Source: Pseudovibrio zosterae (GTDB lineage Bacteria > Pseudomonadota > Alphaproteobacteria > Rhizobiales > Stappiaceae). Taken from it: 64,000 bases of DNA. Every line of letters starts with the position of its first letter. The first letter of the stretch is position 1. Both the position numbers and the translations under genes were made by a program. Location of the stretch: the NCBI RefSeq assembly GCF_033843645.1, contig NZ_JAWXVZ010000002.1:340145-404144 (forward strand), read 5' to 3'. Positions 44,648 to 52,656 of this stretch are shown piece after piece. The notes below the pieces were generated by a model. That model did not search any database, was not told the origin of the DNA, and was given only the letters and a program-made list of their open reading frames with translations.

Positions 44648-45730
44648 ATGCGCGTAGACGATTTTGATTTTGACCTTCCCACGGAAAACATCGCACTGCG
44701 GCCTGTAAAACCGCGGGATGCTTCCCGCATGCTTGTGGTGCGTCCGGGAGCCGATCAGCTTATTGAGGACAGTGCCGTGCTGTCACTGCCAGACCTTTTG
44801 GAACCTGGCGATGCACTGGTCTTCAACAACACCAAGGTAATCCCAGCTCAGCTATTGGGCTTCAGGGACCGAGACGGAGTTCGGGCCAAGGTAGGCGTGA
44901 CTTTGCACCAGAAGGTGAGTGCCAATGAATGGCGTGCCTTTGTGAAGCCTGCGAAGAAGCTCAGACTGGACGATACGGTCAAGTTTTATGGCAATGATGA
45001 TGGTGAAGATGAGCTAAAGCTCTCCGCTCTCATCTGCGAGAAATCCGAGGCTGGAGATCTTTTGCTGCGCTTTGACAAGAGCGCCGGTGAGTTGGACGCG
45101 GCCATCGCGGAAGTTGGCCATATCCCATTACCACCTTACATCGCTTCAAAGCGAGCGGAGGATGCGCAGGACCGGGAAGATTATCAGACAGTCTATGCTG
45201 AGCACAAAGGTGCTGTGGCGGCACCAACGGCAGGGCTACATTTCACCGATCGCCTGTTTGATGCTCTGAAAAAACGCGGCATCGAAAGCCACTTTGTGAC
45301 CCTTCATGTGGGGGCAGGTACGTTTCTTCCTGTCAAAGTAGACAAGACTGAAGATCACAAAATGCATCATGAATGGGGTGAGATCTCTGAAGAGACCGCC
45401 CAGAAGCTCAATGAAATTCGTGCTCGCGGAAATAAAGTGGTTGCCGTTGGCACCACATCGCTTCGCATTCTTGAGAGCGCAACGGGCGATGACAAAGTCG
45501 TCAAGCCGATTTCTGGCAGCACAGATATCTTCATCACACCGGGCTACAAGTTTAAGGCGATTGATGGCCTGATGACCAACTTTCATTTGCCGAAGTCTAC
45601 GCTGTTCATGCTGGTGAGCGCGTTCTCCGGCTTGGAGGAGATGCGCGCCGCATACACCTTTGCCATCGAAAACGGCTATCGGTTCTACAGTTATGGCGAC
45701 AGCTCTCTCCTGTTTCCCAAAGGTGATTAA
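44648..45730 (+). CDS. queA: S-adenosylmethionine:tRNA ribosyltransferase-isomerase
   Basis: A 360-residue enzyme that adds the epoxycyclopentane group of queuosine to tRNA, using SAM. MRVDDFDFDLPTENIALRPVKPRDASRMLVV, LVFNNTKVIPAQLLG, GHIPLPPYI and FVTLHVGAGTFLPVK are family blocks. Its stop overlaps the start of tgt by one base (TAATG), so the two steps of queuosine formation are coupled. Confidence 0.96.
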   Translation: MRVDDFDFDLPTENIALRPVKPRDASRMLVVRPGADQLIEDSAVLSLPDLLEPGDALVFNNTKVIPAQLLGFRDRDGVRAKVGVTLHQKVSANEWRAFVKPAKKLRLDDTVKFYGNDDGEDELKLSALICEKSEAGDLLLRFDKSAGELDAAIAEVGHIPLPPYIASKRAEDAQDREDYQTVYAEHKGAVAAPTAGLHFTDRLFDALKKRGIESHFVTLHVGAGTFLPVKVDKTEDHKMHHEWGEISEETAQKLNEIRARGNKVVAVGTTSLRILESATGDDKVVKPISGSTDIFITPGYKFKAIDGLMTNFHLPKSTLFMLVSAFSGLEEMRAAYTFAIENGYRFYSYGDSSLLFPKGD

Positions 45731-46893
45731 TGAGTGAACAAACCCAAGCGCGGTTTTCCTTCAAGCTGCTAAAGACAGATGGCGGTGCCCGCCGTGGTGA
45801 AATCAACACGCCACATGGTGTTGTCCGCACGCCGGCTTTCATGCCGGTTGGAACGCAAGCAACGGTTAAAGCCATGTACCCGGAACAGGTCCGAGATCTT
45901 GGCGCCGATGTTATTTTGGGCAACACCTATCACTTGATGTTGCGACCAACGGCTGAGCGTGTTGCAAAGCTCGGCGGCCTGCACAAGTTCATGAACTGGC
46001 CGCATACGATCTTGACGGACTCCGGTGGCTTTCAGGTGATGTCATTGGCACAGCTCCGCAAGATGAGCGAGGAGGGGGTTACCTTCCGATCTCATCATGA
46101 TGGCTCCGTTCATGAGATGAGCCCTGAGAGGTCCATCGAAATTCAGGGGCTGCTTGGCGCTGACATTCAGATGCAGCTTGACCAGTGCATTGCATTGCCT
46201 GCCGAGCGCAGCGAGATTGAGGAAGCCATGCAGCTTTCCCTCCGTTGGGCAGAGCGCTCTCGCACTCAGTTTGAAAAAATGGGTGGACCTGAAAAGGGGC
46301 AGGGTCTCTACGGCATCGTTCAAGGCGGCGACAATCCCGAACTGCGTGTTCAGTCTGCCAAAGCACTGGGTGACATGCCGTTCGAAGGCTACTCGGTTGG
46401 TGGTCTGGCCGTTGGTGAACCTCAGGAAGTCATGCTCAAAATGCTGGAGGTCACTACTCCGGTAATGCCGGTTGACAAGCCACGCTACCTGATGGGCGTC
46501 GGCACACCAGAGGACATTTTGGAAAGCGTTGCCCGCGGGATTGATCAGTTCGACTGTGTGATGCCAACGCGCGCTGGTCGGCATGGCCTGGCGTACACAC
46601 GCTTCGGCAAGGTGAATCTGAAAAACGCACGCCATTCAGAGGATCCGCGCCCGCTGGACGAGGCTTCAAGTTGCCCGGCCACGCGTGAGTATTCACGCGC
46701 TTACCTGCACCATCTGGTCCGTGTGAATGAGGGCCTTGCTGCAATGCTCCTGACTTGGAACAATCTGGCTTACTACCAGTATCTCATGCAGGGCATTCGC
46801 GATGCAATTGATGCAGGTACCTTTGAAGAATTCCGTCAGAAAACCAAGGAAGATTGGGCCCGAGGAGACATCGAGCCCTATGTCTGGTCCTAG
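45730..46893 (+). CDS. tgt: Queuine tRNA-ribosyltransferase (tRNA-guanine transglycosylase)
   Basis: A 387-residue enzyme that swaps G34 for preQ1 in GUN-anticodon tRNAs. ILTDSGGFQVMSL has one active-site Asp and FDCVMPTRAGRHGLAYT the other. Zinc-binding residues fall in the segment after SSCPATREYSRAYLHHLV; the first Cys of the usual C-x-C-x-x-C set is visible only as SCPA, so the site is shifted or partial. It shares an overlap with queA. Confidence 0.95.
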   Translation: MSEQTQARFSFKLLKTDGGARRGEINTPHGVVRTPAFMPVGTQATVKAMYPEQVRDLGADVILGNTYHLMLRPTAERVAKLGGLHKFMNWPHTILTDSGGFQVMSLAQLRKMSEEGVTFRSHHDGSVHEMSPERSIEIQGLLGADIQMQLDQCIALPAERSEIEEAMQLSLRWAERSRTQFEKMGGPEKGQGLYGIVQGGDNPELRVQSAKALGDMPFEGYSVGGLAVGEPQEVMLKMLEVTTPVMPVDKPRYLMGVGTPEDILESVARGIDQFDCVMPTRAGRHGLAYTRFGKVNLKNARHSEDPRPLDEASSCPATREYSRAYLHHLVRVNEGLAAMLLTWNNLAYYQYLMQGIRDAIDAGTFEEFRQKTKEDWARGDIEPYVWS

Positions 46894-46902
46894 GCCACAT
46901 GG

Positions 46903-46934
46903 AGGCAGTCAGCTTGCGGTTGACTGCCTTTTTT
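46903..46934 (+). terminator. Terminator of queA-tgt
   Basis: AGGCAGTCA and TGACTGCCT form a perfect 9-base stem around nine bases, followed by six T. The left arm contains the stop codon of the convergent DUF4864 gene (46909-46911). Confidence 0.92.
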
Positions 46935-47337
46935 GCAGCATCACGCCGTTGATCTTCCAAATGCCATCTTGCTGCTGGTTCAGCTTGTAAATGCCGAGCC
47001 AGGACTCTCCGTCGGTGTCGCTCAGCCAAACCTCTTGAAACAGAGTTCCATCGGTTTCGACAGTGCGTCCGAAACCAATATCTTGAGCGGTCAAAAGTGG
47101 CTGATATCCTGCGCGTACCATCTCGATGAAGTCGCGGGGTGATGGAAACTGTGCCTTGATGGCGCTTGCTGCGTAGCTGTAGGCCTTGGCTGCATCGCTG
47201 CGTTTGAGCGCTTCGATCTGCTCAAGTATGATTGACTTGATTTGCTTGCCAGCGGTTAACTCGTCGGCCTGTGCCTTAATGGGGTGCGCGGTGATGCCTG
47301 CGAGGATAAGCAGAAGCGCAAGTACGGTGTGGCGCAT
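46909..47337 (-). CDS. DUF4864 exported protein
   Basis: A 142-residue secreted protein with a clear signal peptide (TVLALLLILAGITAHPIKAQA). The mature part, with EQIEALKRSDAAKAYSYAA, SPRDFIEMVRAGYQPLL and WLGIYKLNQQQDGIWKINGV, fits the DUF4864 (SnoaL-like fold) family found in alphaproteobacteria. The function is unknown. It converges on tgt, and the two transcripts overlap at the terminator. Confidence 0.8.
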   Translation of the reverse strand: MRHTVLALLLILAGITAHPIKAQADELTAGKQIKSIILEQIEALKRSDAAKAYSYAASAIKAQFPSPRDFIEMVRAGYQPLLTAQDIGFGRTVETDGTLFQEVWLSDTDGESWLGIYKLNQQQDGIWKINGVMLQKRQSTAS

Positions 47338-47437
47338 CTCTTCGGTCCCTGTTTTTTATGCCATATACCCTAACGTAACATAGGGCGTGAGGCTAGAGAC
47401 CCAAGAGAAGAATGCAGTCAGAGAACGCAGTGCGTCA

Positions 47438-48724
47438 TCACAAGCGCCACAACTCCACTTGATCGGGCTTTTCTTTGCGGCAAAGTTTGTCGTGCAGATC
47501 TGCAACAAACACGCGCCCTTCTGCCGAGAAGGGCAAAACAGACGCCCAAGCGGTTTCCTTGTTCAGAAGAAGGCTGTGCGGTACGGCAAGCACGACGGCA
47601 TCAGCTGGAACTGCTTCTGATGCCAGTGTTAGCGCCAAACCGTACTCCTCCTGAACTTCTGCTGGATCTGCGAGAGGATCGATGATCTGCACGTCTGCGC
47701 CAAACTTTTGCAGCTCGCGCACCAGATCGACCACCTTTGAGTTGCGCGTATCGGGTACGTCCGCCTTGTAGGTGATTCCCAGAACCGTAATTCTCGGCGG
47801 CATCTGGCGGCCCAGGCGCACACACCCTTGAATGATCTCACCGGCCACAAACCGGCTCATGCCTTCATTGGTGCCGCGGCCCGCCAATATCACCTGGGGT
47901 GAAAAACCCAGCTCGTAGGCTTTGTGCGTCAAATAGTAGGGATCGACGCCAATGCAGTGGCCACCCACAAGGCCTGGCTTGAAAGGCAGGAAATTCCATT
48001 TTGTCCCAGCGCCTTCGAGCACATCGCGGGTATCAATGCCCATACTATTGAAAAGCATGGCAAGTTCATTCATGAGCGCAATGTTCAAGTCGCGCTGTGT
48101 GTTCTCGATGACCTTGGCTGCCTCTGCAACCCGAATGCTCGGTGCCCTGTGAATGCCAGCGGTAACAACTGTGCCGTACAGCTCACTCAAGGTGTTCAGA
48201 GCTGCCTCAGAGGAGGCTGAAACGATCTTGAGAATGCTTTCAAAAGTATGCTCAGTGTCGCCCGGATTAATGCGCTCAGGGGAGTAGCCAACCTCAAAGT
48301 CAACTTTAAACTTGAGCCCGCTTTGCGCCTCAAGAATGGGCACTGCAATTTCTTCGGTCGCGCCGGGAAAAACGGTCGACTCAAATACGACAATGTCGCC
48401 GCGCTTCATCTGGCTGCCGACAGTTTCAGCTGCTTTTTCCAATGGTTTGAGATCTGGCCGCTTTGCCTGATCGACGGGGGTTGGCACTGCGACAATGTGA
48501 ATGTTCGCGCGCTTCAGGTCTTCAGGGTTTGCTGTCAGTTGCAGACGGTTGTTTGCAAGGCTGGATGGTTCAACAGATCCGGTGACATCATGACCTGCTT
48601 TCAGGGAAGCTATGCGTGCTTCATTGATGTCAAACCCGATGGTCGAGAAACCCTTGTTTGCAAATGCGCATGCAACAGGCAGGCCCACATAGCCAAGCCC
48701 AACAACTGAGACTGTCAAAGACAT
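47438..48724 (-). CDS. Nucleotide sugar dehydrogenase (TviB/WbpO-like UDP-hexose/HexNAc 6-dehydrogenase)
   Basis: A 428-residue NAD-dependent 6-dehydrogenase. VVGLGYVGLPVACAFA binds NAD, FESTVFPGATEE is typical, and the catalytic Cys is in GGHCIGVDPYYLTHKA. That HCIGVDPYYL form and the PERINPGD block are closer to TviB/WbpO (UDP-N-acetyl sugars) than to UDP-glucose dehydrogenase Ugd, but the substrate is not certain. It is followed, 19 bases upstream in transcription, by a UDP-glucuronate-type epimerase, in one unit with galU. Confidence 0.85.
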   Translation of the reverse strand: MSLTVSVVGLGYVGLPVACAFANKGFSTIGFDINEARIASLKAGHDVTGSVEPSSLANNRLQLTANPEDLKRANIHIVAVPTPVDQAKRPDLKPLEKAAETVGSQMKRGDIVVFESTVFPGATEEIAVPILEAQSGLKFKVDFEVGYSPERINPGDTEHTFESILKIVSASSEAALNTLSELYGTVVTAGIHRAPSIRVAEAAKVIENTQRDLNIALMNELAMLFNSMGIDTRDVLEGAGTKWNFLPFKPGLVGGHCIGVDPYYLTHKAYELGFSPQVILAGRGTNEGMSRFVAGEIIQGCVRLGRQMPPRITVLGITYKADVPDTRNSKVVDLVRELQKFGADVQIIDPLADPAEVQEEYGLALTLASEAVPADAVVLAVPHSLLLNKETAWASVLPFSAEGRVFVADLHDKLCRKEKPDQVELWRL

Positions 48725-48743
48725 TGAATTCCTCTGACGGCTT

Positions 48744-49754
48744 TTAAACGCCGTAGTATTCGCGGTACCACTTCACAAAGGCGGCGACGCCGTCTTCAAC
48801 ACTGGTCTGGGGTTTAAACCCAGTGATGTCAATAAGATCTGTTACGTCTGCCCAAGTAGCAGCTACATCGCCCGGCTGGAAAGGCAAGAGTTCGCGTTTT
48901 GCCGTTTTGCCCAGAGCCTTCTCAATGGCCGCAAGATAGGTGAGGAGCTCAACAGGTTCGTTGTTGCCAATGTTGCAGATGCGATAGGGCGCACTGCTTG
49001 TTGCTGGGTCGGCTGCAACTGCATCCCACTCCGCATCCGCCTGCGGTGGAACGAAGCTGACGCGAACAATGCCCTCTACGATATCGTCGATGTATGTGAA
49101 GTCTCGCACCATGTTGCCGCCATTGAAAAGCGGCACTGGCTTGTCTTCCAGGATGGCTTTGGTGAACTTGAAGAGCGCCATGTCCGGCCGCCCCCAAGGC
49201 CCATAGACGGTGAAGAAGCGCAGGCCCGTGCACGGAATGGAAAACAGATGCGCATAAGAATGCGCCATCGCTTCATTCGCCTTTTTCGTGGCAGCGTAAA
49301 ATGACACTGGATGGTTGCCACCTTTGTGAGGTGACAACGGCATGTCCTTGTCGAGTCCAAACACGGACGACGTGGATGCGTAAACGAGATGCTTGACGGG
49401 ATGAGCGCGCACGCCTTCAAGGATATTCAGGAAGCCGGTTACGTTTGAGTCCACGTAACTTTGAGGTTCTTCTAATGAATATCTTACACCCGCCTGAGCT
49501 GCCAGATGGATCACGTAGTCTGGCTTGGCCTCGGCGAAGACCTTCATTACAGCGTCGCGGTCTTGCAGGTAAACGCGGCTTTCTTCGAAATGGTTAGATC
49601 CTTGAAGCCTTTTGAGACGGTTCTCTTTCAGATTGACATCGTAGTAGTCGGTTACCGCGTCAAGACCAATGACGTGATAGCCCAATTCGAGCAACCTCAG
49701 GGCCACGGCGTTGCCAATGAAACCCGCCGTGCCCGTCACAAGGATCTTTTCCAT
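48744..49754 (-). CDS. NAD-dependent epimerase, UDP-glucuronate 4-epimerase-like
   Basis: A 336-residue short-chain dehydrogenase/reductase. VTGTAGFIGNAVA binds NAD; YASTSSVFGLD and SFYAATKKANE supply Ser and Tyr-x-x-x-Lys. HLAAQAGVRYSLEEPQSYVDSNVTG, RFFTVYGPWGRPDMALFKFTKAIL and MVRDFTYIDDIVEG are typical of UDP-GlcA 4-epimerases (Cap1J/LpsL). It supplies UDP-galacturonate for surface polysaccharide, by inference. It lies between galU and the dehydrogenase gene. Confidence 0.87.
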   Translation of the reverse strand: MEKILVTGTAGFIGNAVALRLLELGYHVIGLDAVTDYYDVNLKENRLKRLQGSNHFEESRVYLQDRDAVMKVFAEAKPDYVIHLAAQAGVRYSLEEPQSYVDSNVTGFLNILEGVRAHPVKHLVYASTSSVFGLDKDMPLSPHKGGNHPVSFYAATKKANEAMAHSYAHLFSIPCTGLRFFTVYGPWGRPDMALFKFTKAILEDKPVPLFNGGNMVRDFTYIDDIVEGIVRVSFVPPQADAEWDAVAADPATSSAPYRICNIGNNEPVELLTYLAAIEKALGKTAKRELLPFQPGDVAATWADVTDLIDITGFKPQTSVEDGVAAFVKWYREYYGV

Positions 49755-49783
49755 CTAACTCAATCTCGTAGAAGGCGCTTCGC

Positions 49784-50662
49784 CTAGTTTTTCAGCAGCT
49801 TTTCCAGGAGAGGGCGCACTTCAGCGGCCAACTCCTCATTGTCCATTGCATAGGCAATATTCGCCGCGAGGAAGCCCGCTTTCGAGCCGCAGTCATAGGT
49901 CTCACCGGTATACTCAACGCCGAAGAAATCCTGTTTGCCCATCAACGTGAGCATTGCGTCCGTCAGCTGGATCTCGCCTCCTGCACCGGTGGCCTGATTT
50001 TCCAGAAGGCCAAAGATCTCGGGTTGCAAGATGTAGCGGCCATTTATGTAAAGATTGCTTGGCGCAGTTCCTGGCGCGGGCTTTTCAACCATGCCCGTTA
50101 CTTTGAACGTGCCGTCTGCCATGGGTTCTGATCGCTCGATAATGCCGTAATTCTGCGTTTGATCCCATGGCACTTCTTCGACAGAAATCACGTTGCCGCC
50201 ATTCTTTTCGTAGGCTTCGACCATCTGAGCCAGGCAGCCTTTTTCCGACTTCATGACCATATCCGGAAGAAGCACGGCAAACGGCTCGTTGCCAATGATT
50301 TCACGGGCACACCAGACCGCATGTCCTAGACCCAGAGGCTCCTGCTGACGGGTGAAGCTGGTGCTGCCCGCTGCGGGCCGCATGTCTTCCAGCAGGCCTA
50401 GAGCCGCCTTTTTGCCGCGGCTGCTCAGGGTTTCTTCCAGCTCATATGCAATATCAAAGTGGTCTTCGATGACGTGCTTGTTGCGGCCAGTCACGAAGAC
50501 GATGTGCTCAATACCCGCTGCAAGCGCTTCGTCGACAACATACTGAACAATTGGCCGATCCACGACAGTCAGCATCTCCTTCGGCACAGCTTTGGTGGCT
50601 GGCAAAAAGCGGGTCCCAAGACCTGCAACGGGAAGAACTGCTTTGCGAATTGTTTTGCTCAT
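49784..50662 (-). CDS. galU: UTP-glucose-1-phosphate uridylyltransferase
   Basis: A 292-residue nucleotidyltransferase making UDP-glucose. VLPVAGLGTRFLPATKAVPKEMLTVVDRP carries the nucleotide-binding loop; FAVLLPDMVM and VEKPAPGTAPSNLYINGRYIL are also conserved. The Met at 50662 is preferred over a frame that extends 60 residues into the region upstream. It heads the galU-epimerase-dehydrogenase run and faces cysQ across a 200-base gap. Confidence 0.94.
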   Translation of the reverse strand: MSKTIRKAVLPVAGLGTRFLPATKAVPKEMLTVVDRPIVQYVVDEALAAGIEHIVFVTGRNKHVIEDHFDIAYELEETLSSRGKKAALGLLEDMRPAAGSTSFTRQQEPLGLGHAVWCAREIIGNEPFAVLLPDMVMKSEKGCLAQMVEAYEKNGGNVISVEEVPWDQTQNYGIIERSEPMADGTFKVTGMVEKPAPGTAPSNLYINGRYILQPEIFGLLENQATGAGGEIQLTDAMLTLMGKQDFFGVEYTGETYDCGSKAGFLAANIAYAMDNEELAAEVRPLLEKLLKN

Positions 50663-50859
50663 ATCGGCCTCATTGTTACTAATGTACCTCGGTTTTGATA
50701 GGCGCTTCCGCTGCCCTTGGTCAATGCTTTGAATTGTTTCATGGCATTTCGTCCGGTGAAAGCTGTGAAACCTGTCTAATAATGACTCGCGTAGGTCATA
50801 TGGGCTCAATAGTGTTGCCCGGCTTAAGTATAACTCTTCCATACCGTTGGATCTCGAAG

Positions 50860-51672
50860 ATGATTGAGAAATTCAAAGAAGCCGCCTTGGTCGCTGGTCA
50901 AGAAGCCATGAAGATTTATGAGACTGATTTTATGGTGGAGGACAAAGAGGATGGCTCACCGGTTACCATAGCCGACCAGGCTGCTGAAGATGTCATCATC
51001 AAGATTCTTGGAGAGGCCTTTCCAGATCTGACGGTGATTGGCGAAGAAAGCACCGCTGCGGGCAAGGTTCCTGAAACCTGCAACCGCTTTGTTATCGTTG
51101 ATCCAATTGATGGCACGAAAGAGTTCATCAAGAAGAATGGCGAGTTCACGGTCAACATCGGCTTGATTGAGGACGGAGTCGCCATCGCAGGGGTCGTATA
51201 TGCGCCAGCGCTGGGAGAACTCTATTGGGGCGACTGCCACAACGGGGCATTCAAGGCGACAGTTGAGAACAACAAGATCGTTTCAACGAAACCCATTCGC
51301 TCCCGCGGCCTTGATGAGAATAATGTTGTTGTGCTGGCAAGCCGTTCACATCGCACACCAGAAACCCAGTCCCTGATCGACCGCCTTGGCAATGTCGAGG
51401 TGATGGCTGCTGGCTCGTCTCTCAAATTTTGCAGATTGGCTGAAGGAGCCGCTGACTTTTATCCGCGCCTAAGTCCCACAATGGAATGGGATACCGCTGC
51501 TGGGCAGGCGGTTCTAACGGCAGCCGGTGGCGCGACAATCGTTTCCGGCGGCGAGCCTTTGCTTTACAACAAGCGCGATGAGACAAATCAGCGAGCCTTC
51601 GAAAATCCATTTTTCATTGCTGTTGGTGATGAGCAAATTATTTCCCGGTTCAGCCTGAAGACAGGTTGGTAG
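50860..51672 (+). CDS. cysQ: 3'(2'),5'-bisphosphate nucleotidase CysQ
   Basis: A 270-residue magnesium phosphatase of the inositol monophosphatase fold that removes PAP, a by-product of PAPS use. GEES has the metal-binding Glu, IVDPIDGTKEFIKKNGEFTVNIGL the DPIDGT motif, and MEWDTAAGQAVL the last Asp. The Met at 50860 is used; an upstream Met adds 55 unlike residues. It is 75 bases before cysD, fitting sulfate activation. Confidence 0.92.
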   Translation: MIEKFKEAALVAGQEAMKIYETDFMVEDKEDGSPVTIADQAAEDVIIKILGEAFPDLTVIGEESTAAGKVPETCNRFVIVDPIDGTKEFIKKNGEFTVNIGLIEDGVAIAGVVYAPALGELYWGDCHNGAFKATVENNKIVSTKPIRSRGLDENNVVVLASRSHRTPETQSLIDRLGNVEVMAAGSSLKFCRLAEGAADFYPRLSPTMEWDTAAGQAVLTAAGGATIVSGGEPLLYNKRDETNQRAFENPFFIAVGDEQIISRFSLKTGW

Positions 51673-51747
51673 ACTTAGGCTTCTCTGAAATATCCGTATA
51701 GCTTTCAGATCAAACATTGGTCTATGCGGTTTTATCCGGAGAATTTG

Positions 51748-52656
51748 ATGCCGATTAATCCATCCTCGCATTTAAAGCGTCTTGAGAATGAGAGTATTCA
51801 AATCATTCGCGAGGTAGCGGCGGAGTGCCGGAATCCTGTCATGCTGTATTCCATCGGCAAGGATTCCGCCGTCATGCTGCATTTGGCGCTCAAGGCGTTT
51901 TATCCGTCCAAACCGCCGTTTCCCTTGCTCCATGTAGACACCACCTGGAAGTTTCGAGAAATGATAAGCTTCCGCGATACGATTGCGGAAAAATACGGTT
52001 TGGAACTTATCGTGCACACCAATGAGGAAGGTGTGCGGCAGGGCATCAATCCGTTTGATCATGGCTCCTCAAACTACACTCATGTGATGAAGACCGAGAC
52101 GCTGAAGGCGGCTCTTACTGAACATGGGTTCGATGCAGCCTTCGGTGGGGCCCGGCGTGATGAGGAAAAGTCTCGCGCCAAGGAGCGCGTTTTTTCTTTC
52201 CGCACATCCTCCCATTCGTGGGACCCCAAAAACCAGCGTCCGGAGCTATGGAACAATTACAACGCTCGGGTAAAGCCGGGCGAGTCCATTCGTGCATTTC
52301 CGCTCTCCAATTGGACCGAACTTGATATCTGGCAGTACATTCTTGCCGAGGAAATCGACATTGTTCCCCTTTATCTGGCGGCAAGACGTCCGGTGGTGAA
52401 CCGAGGCGGATTGCTGATCATGGTTGATGACGAGCGCTTCCGCTTGGAGCCAGGTGAACAGATAGAAGAGAAGATGGTTCGGTTCAGAACCCTTGGCTGT
52501 TATCCGCTCACCGCGGCAATTGAATCAGAAGCCACCACACTTCCTGAAGTGGTTCGCGAGATGCTTATTGCTCGGACCTCCGAGCGTCACGGGCGCCTTA
52601 TTGACCATGACGATGCGGCCTCGATGGAAAAAAAGAAGCGGGAGGGGTATTTCTGA
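51748..52656 (+). CDS. cysD: Sulfate adenylyltransferase subunit 2
   Basis: A 302-residue ATP sulfurylase subunit that forms APS. VMLYSIGKDSAVMLHLALKAF is the PP-loop; LLHVDTTWKFREMI and FGGARRDEEKSRAKERVFSFR are diagnostic. Met 51748 (PINPSSH) follows CCGGAGAA and gives exactly the usual length; an upstream ATG adds eight residues. It overlaps the cysNC start by one base. Confidence 0.96.
   Translation: MPINPSSHLKRLENESIQIIREVAAECRNPVMLYSIGKDSAVMLHLALKAFYPSKPPFPLLHVDTTWKFREMISFRDTIAEKYGLELIVHTNEEGVRQGINPFDHGSSNYTHVMKTETLKAALTEHGFDAAFGGARRDEEKSRAKERVFSFRTSSHSWDPKNQRPELWNNYNARVKPGESIRAFPLSNWTELDIWQYILAEEIDIVPLYLAARRPVVNRGGLLIMVDDERFRLEPGEQIEEKMVRFRTLGCYPLTAAIESEATTLPEVVREMLIARTSERHGRLIDHDDAASMEKKKREGYF

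Noticed and set aside
49784..50842. The long upstream extension of galU to 50842
   Set aside because: The added 60 residues do not resemble the family; MSKTIRKAVLPVAG is the usual N-terminus.
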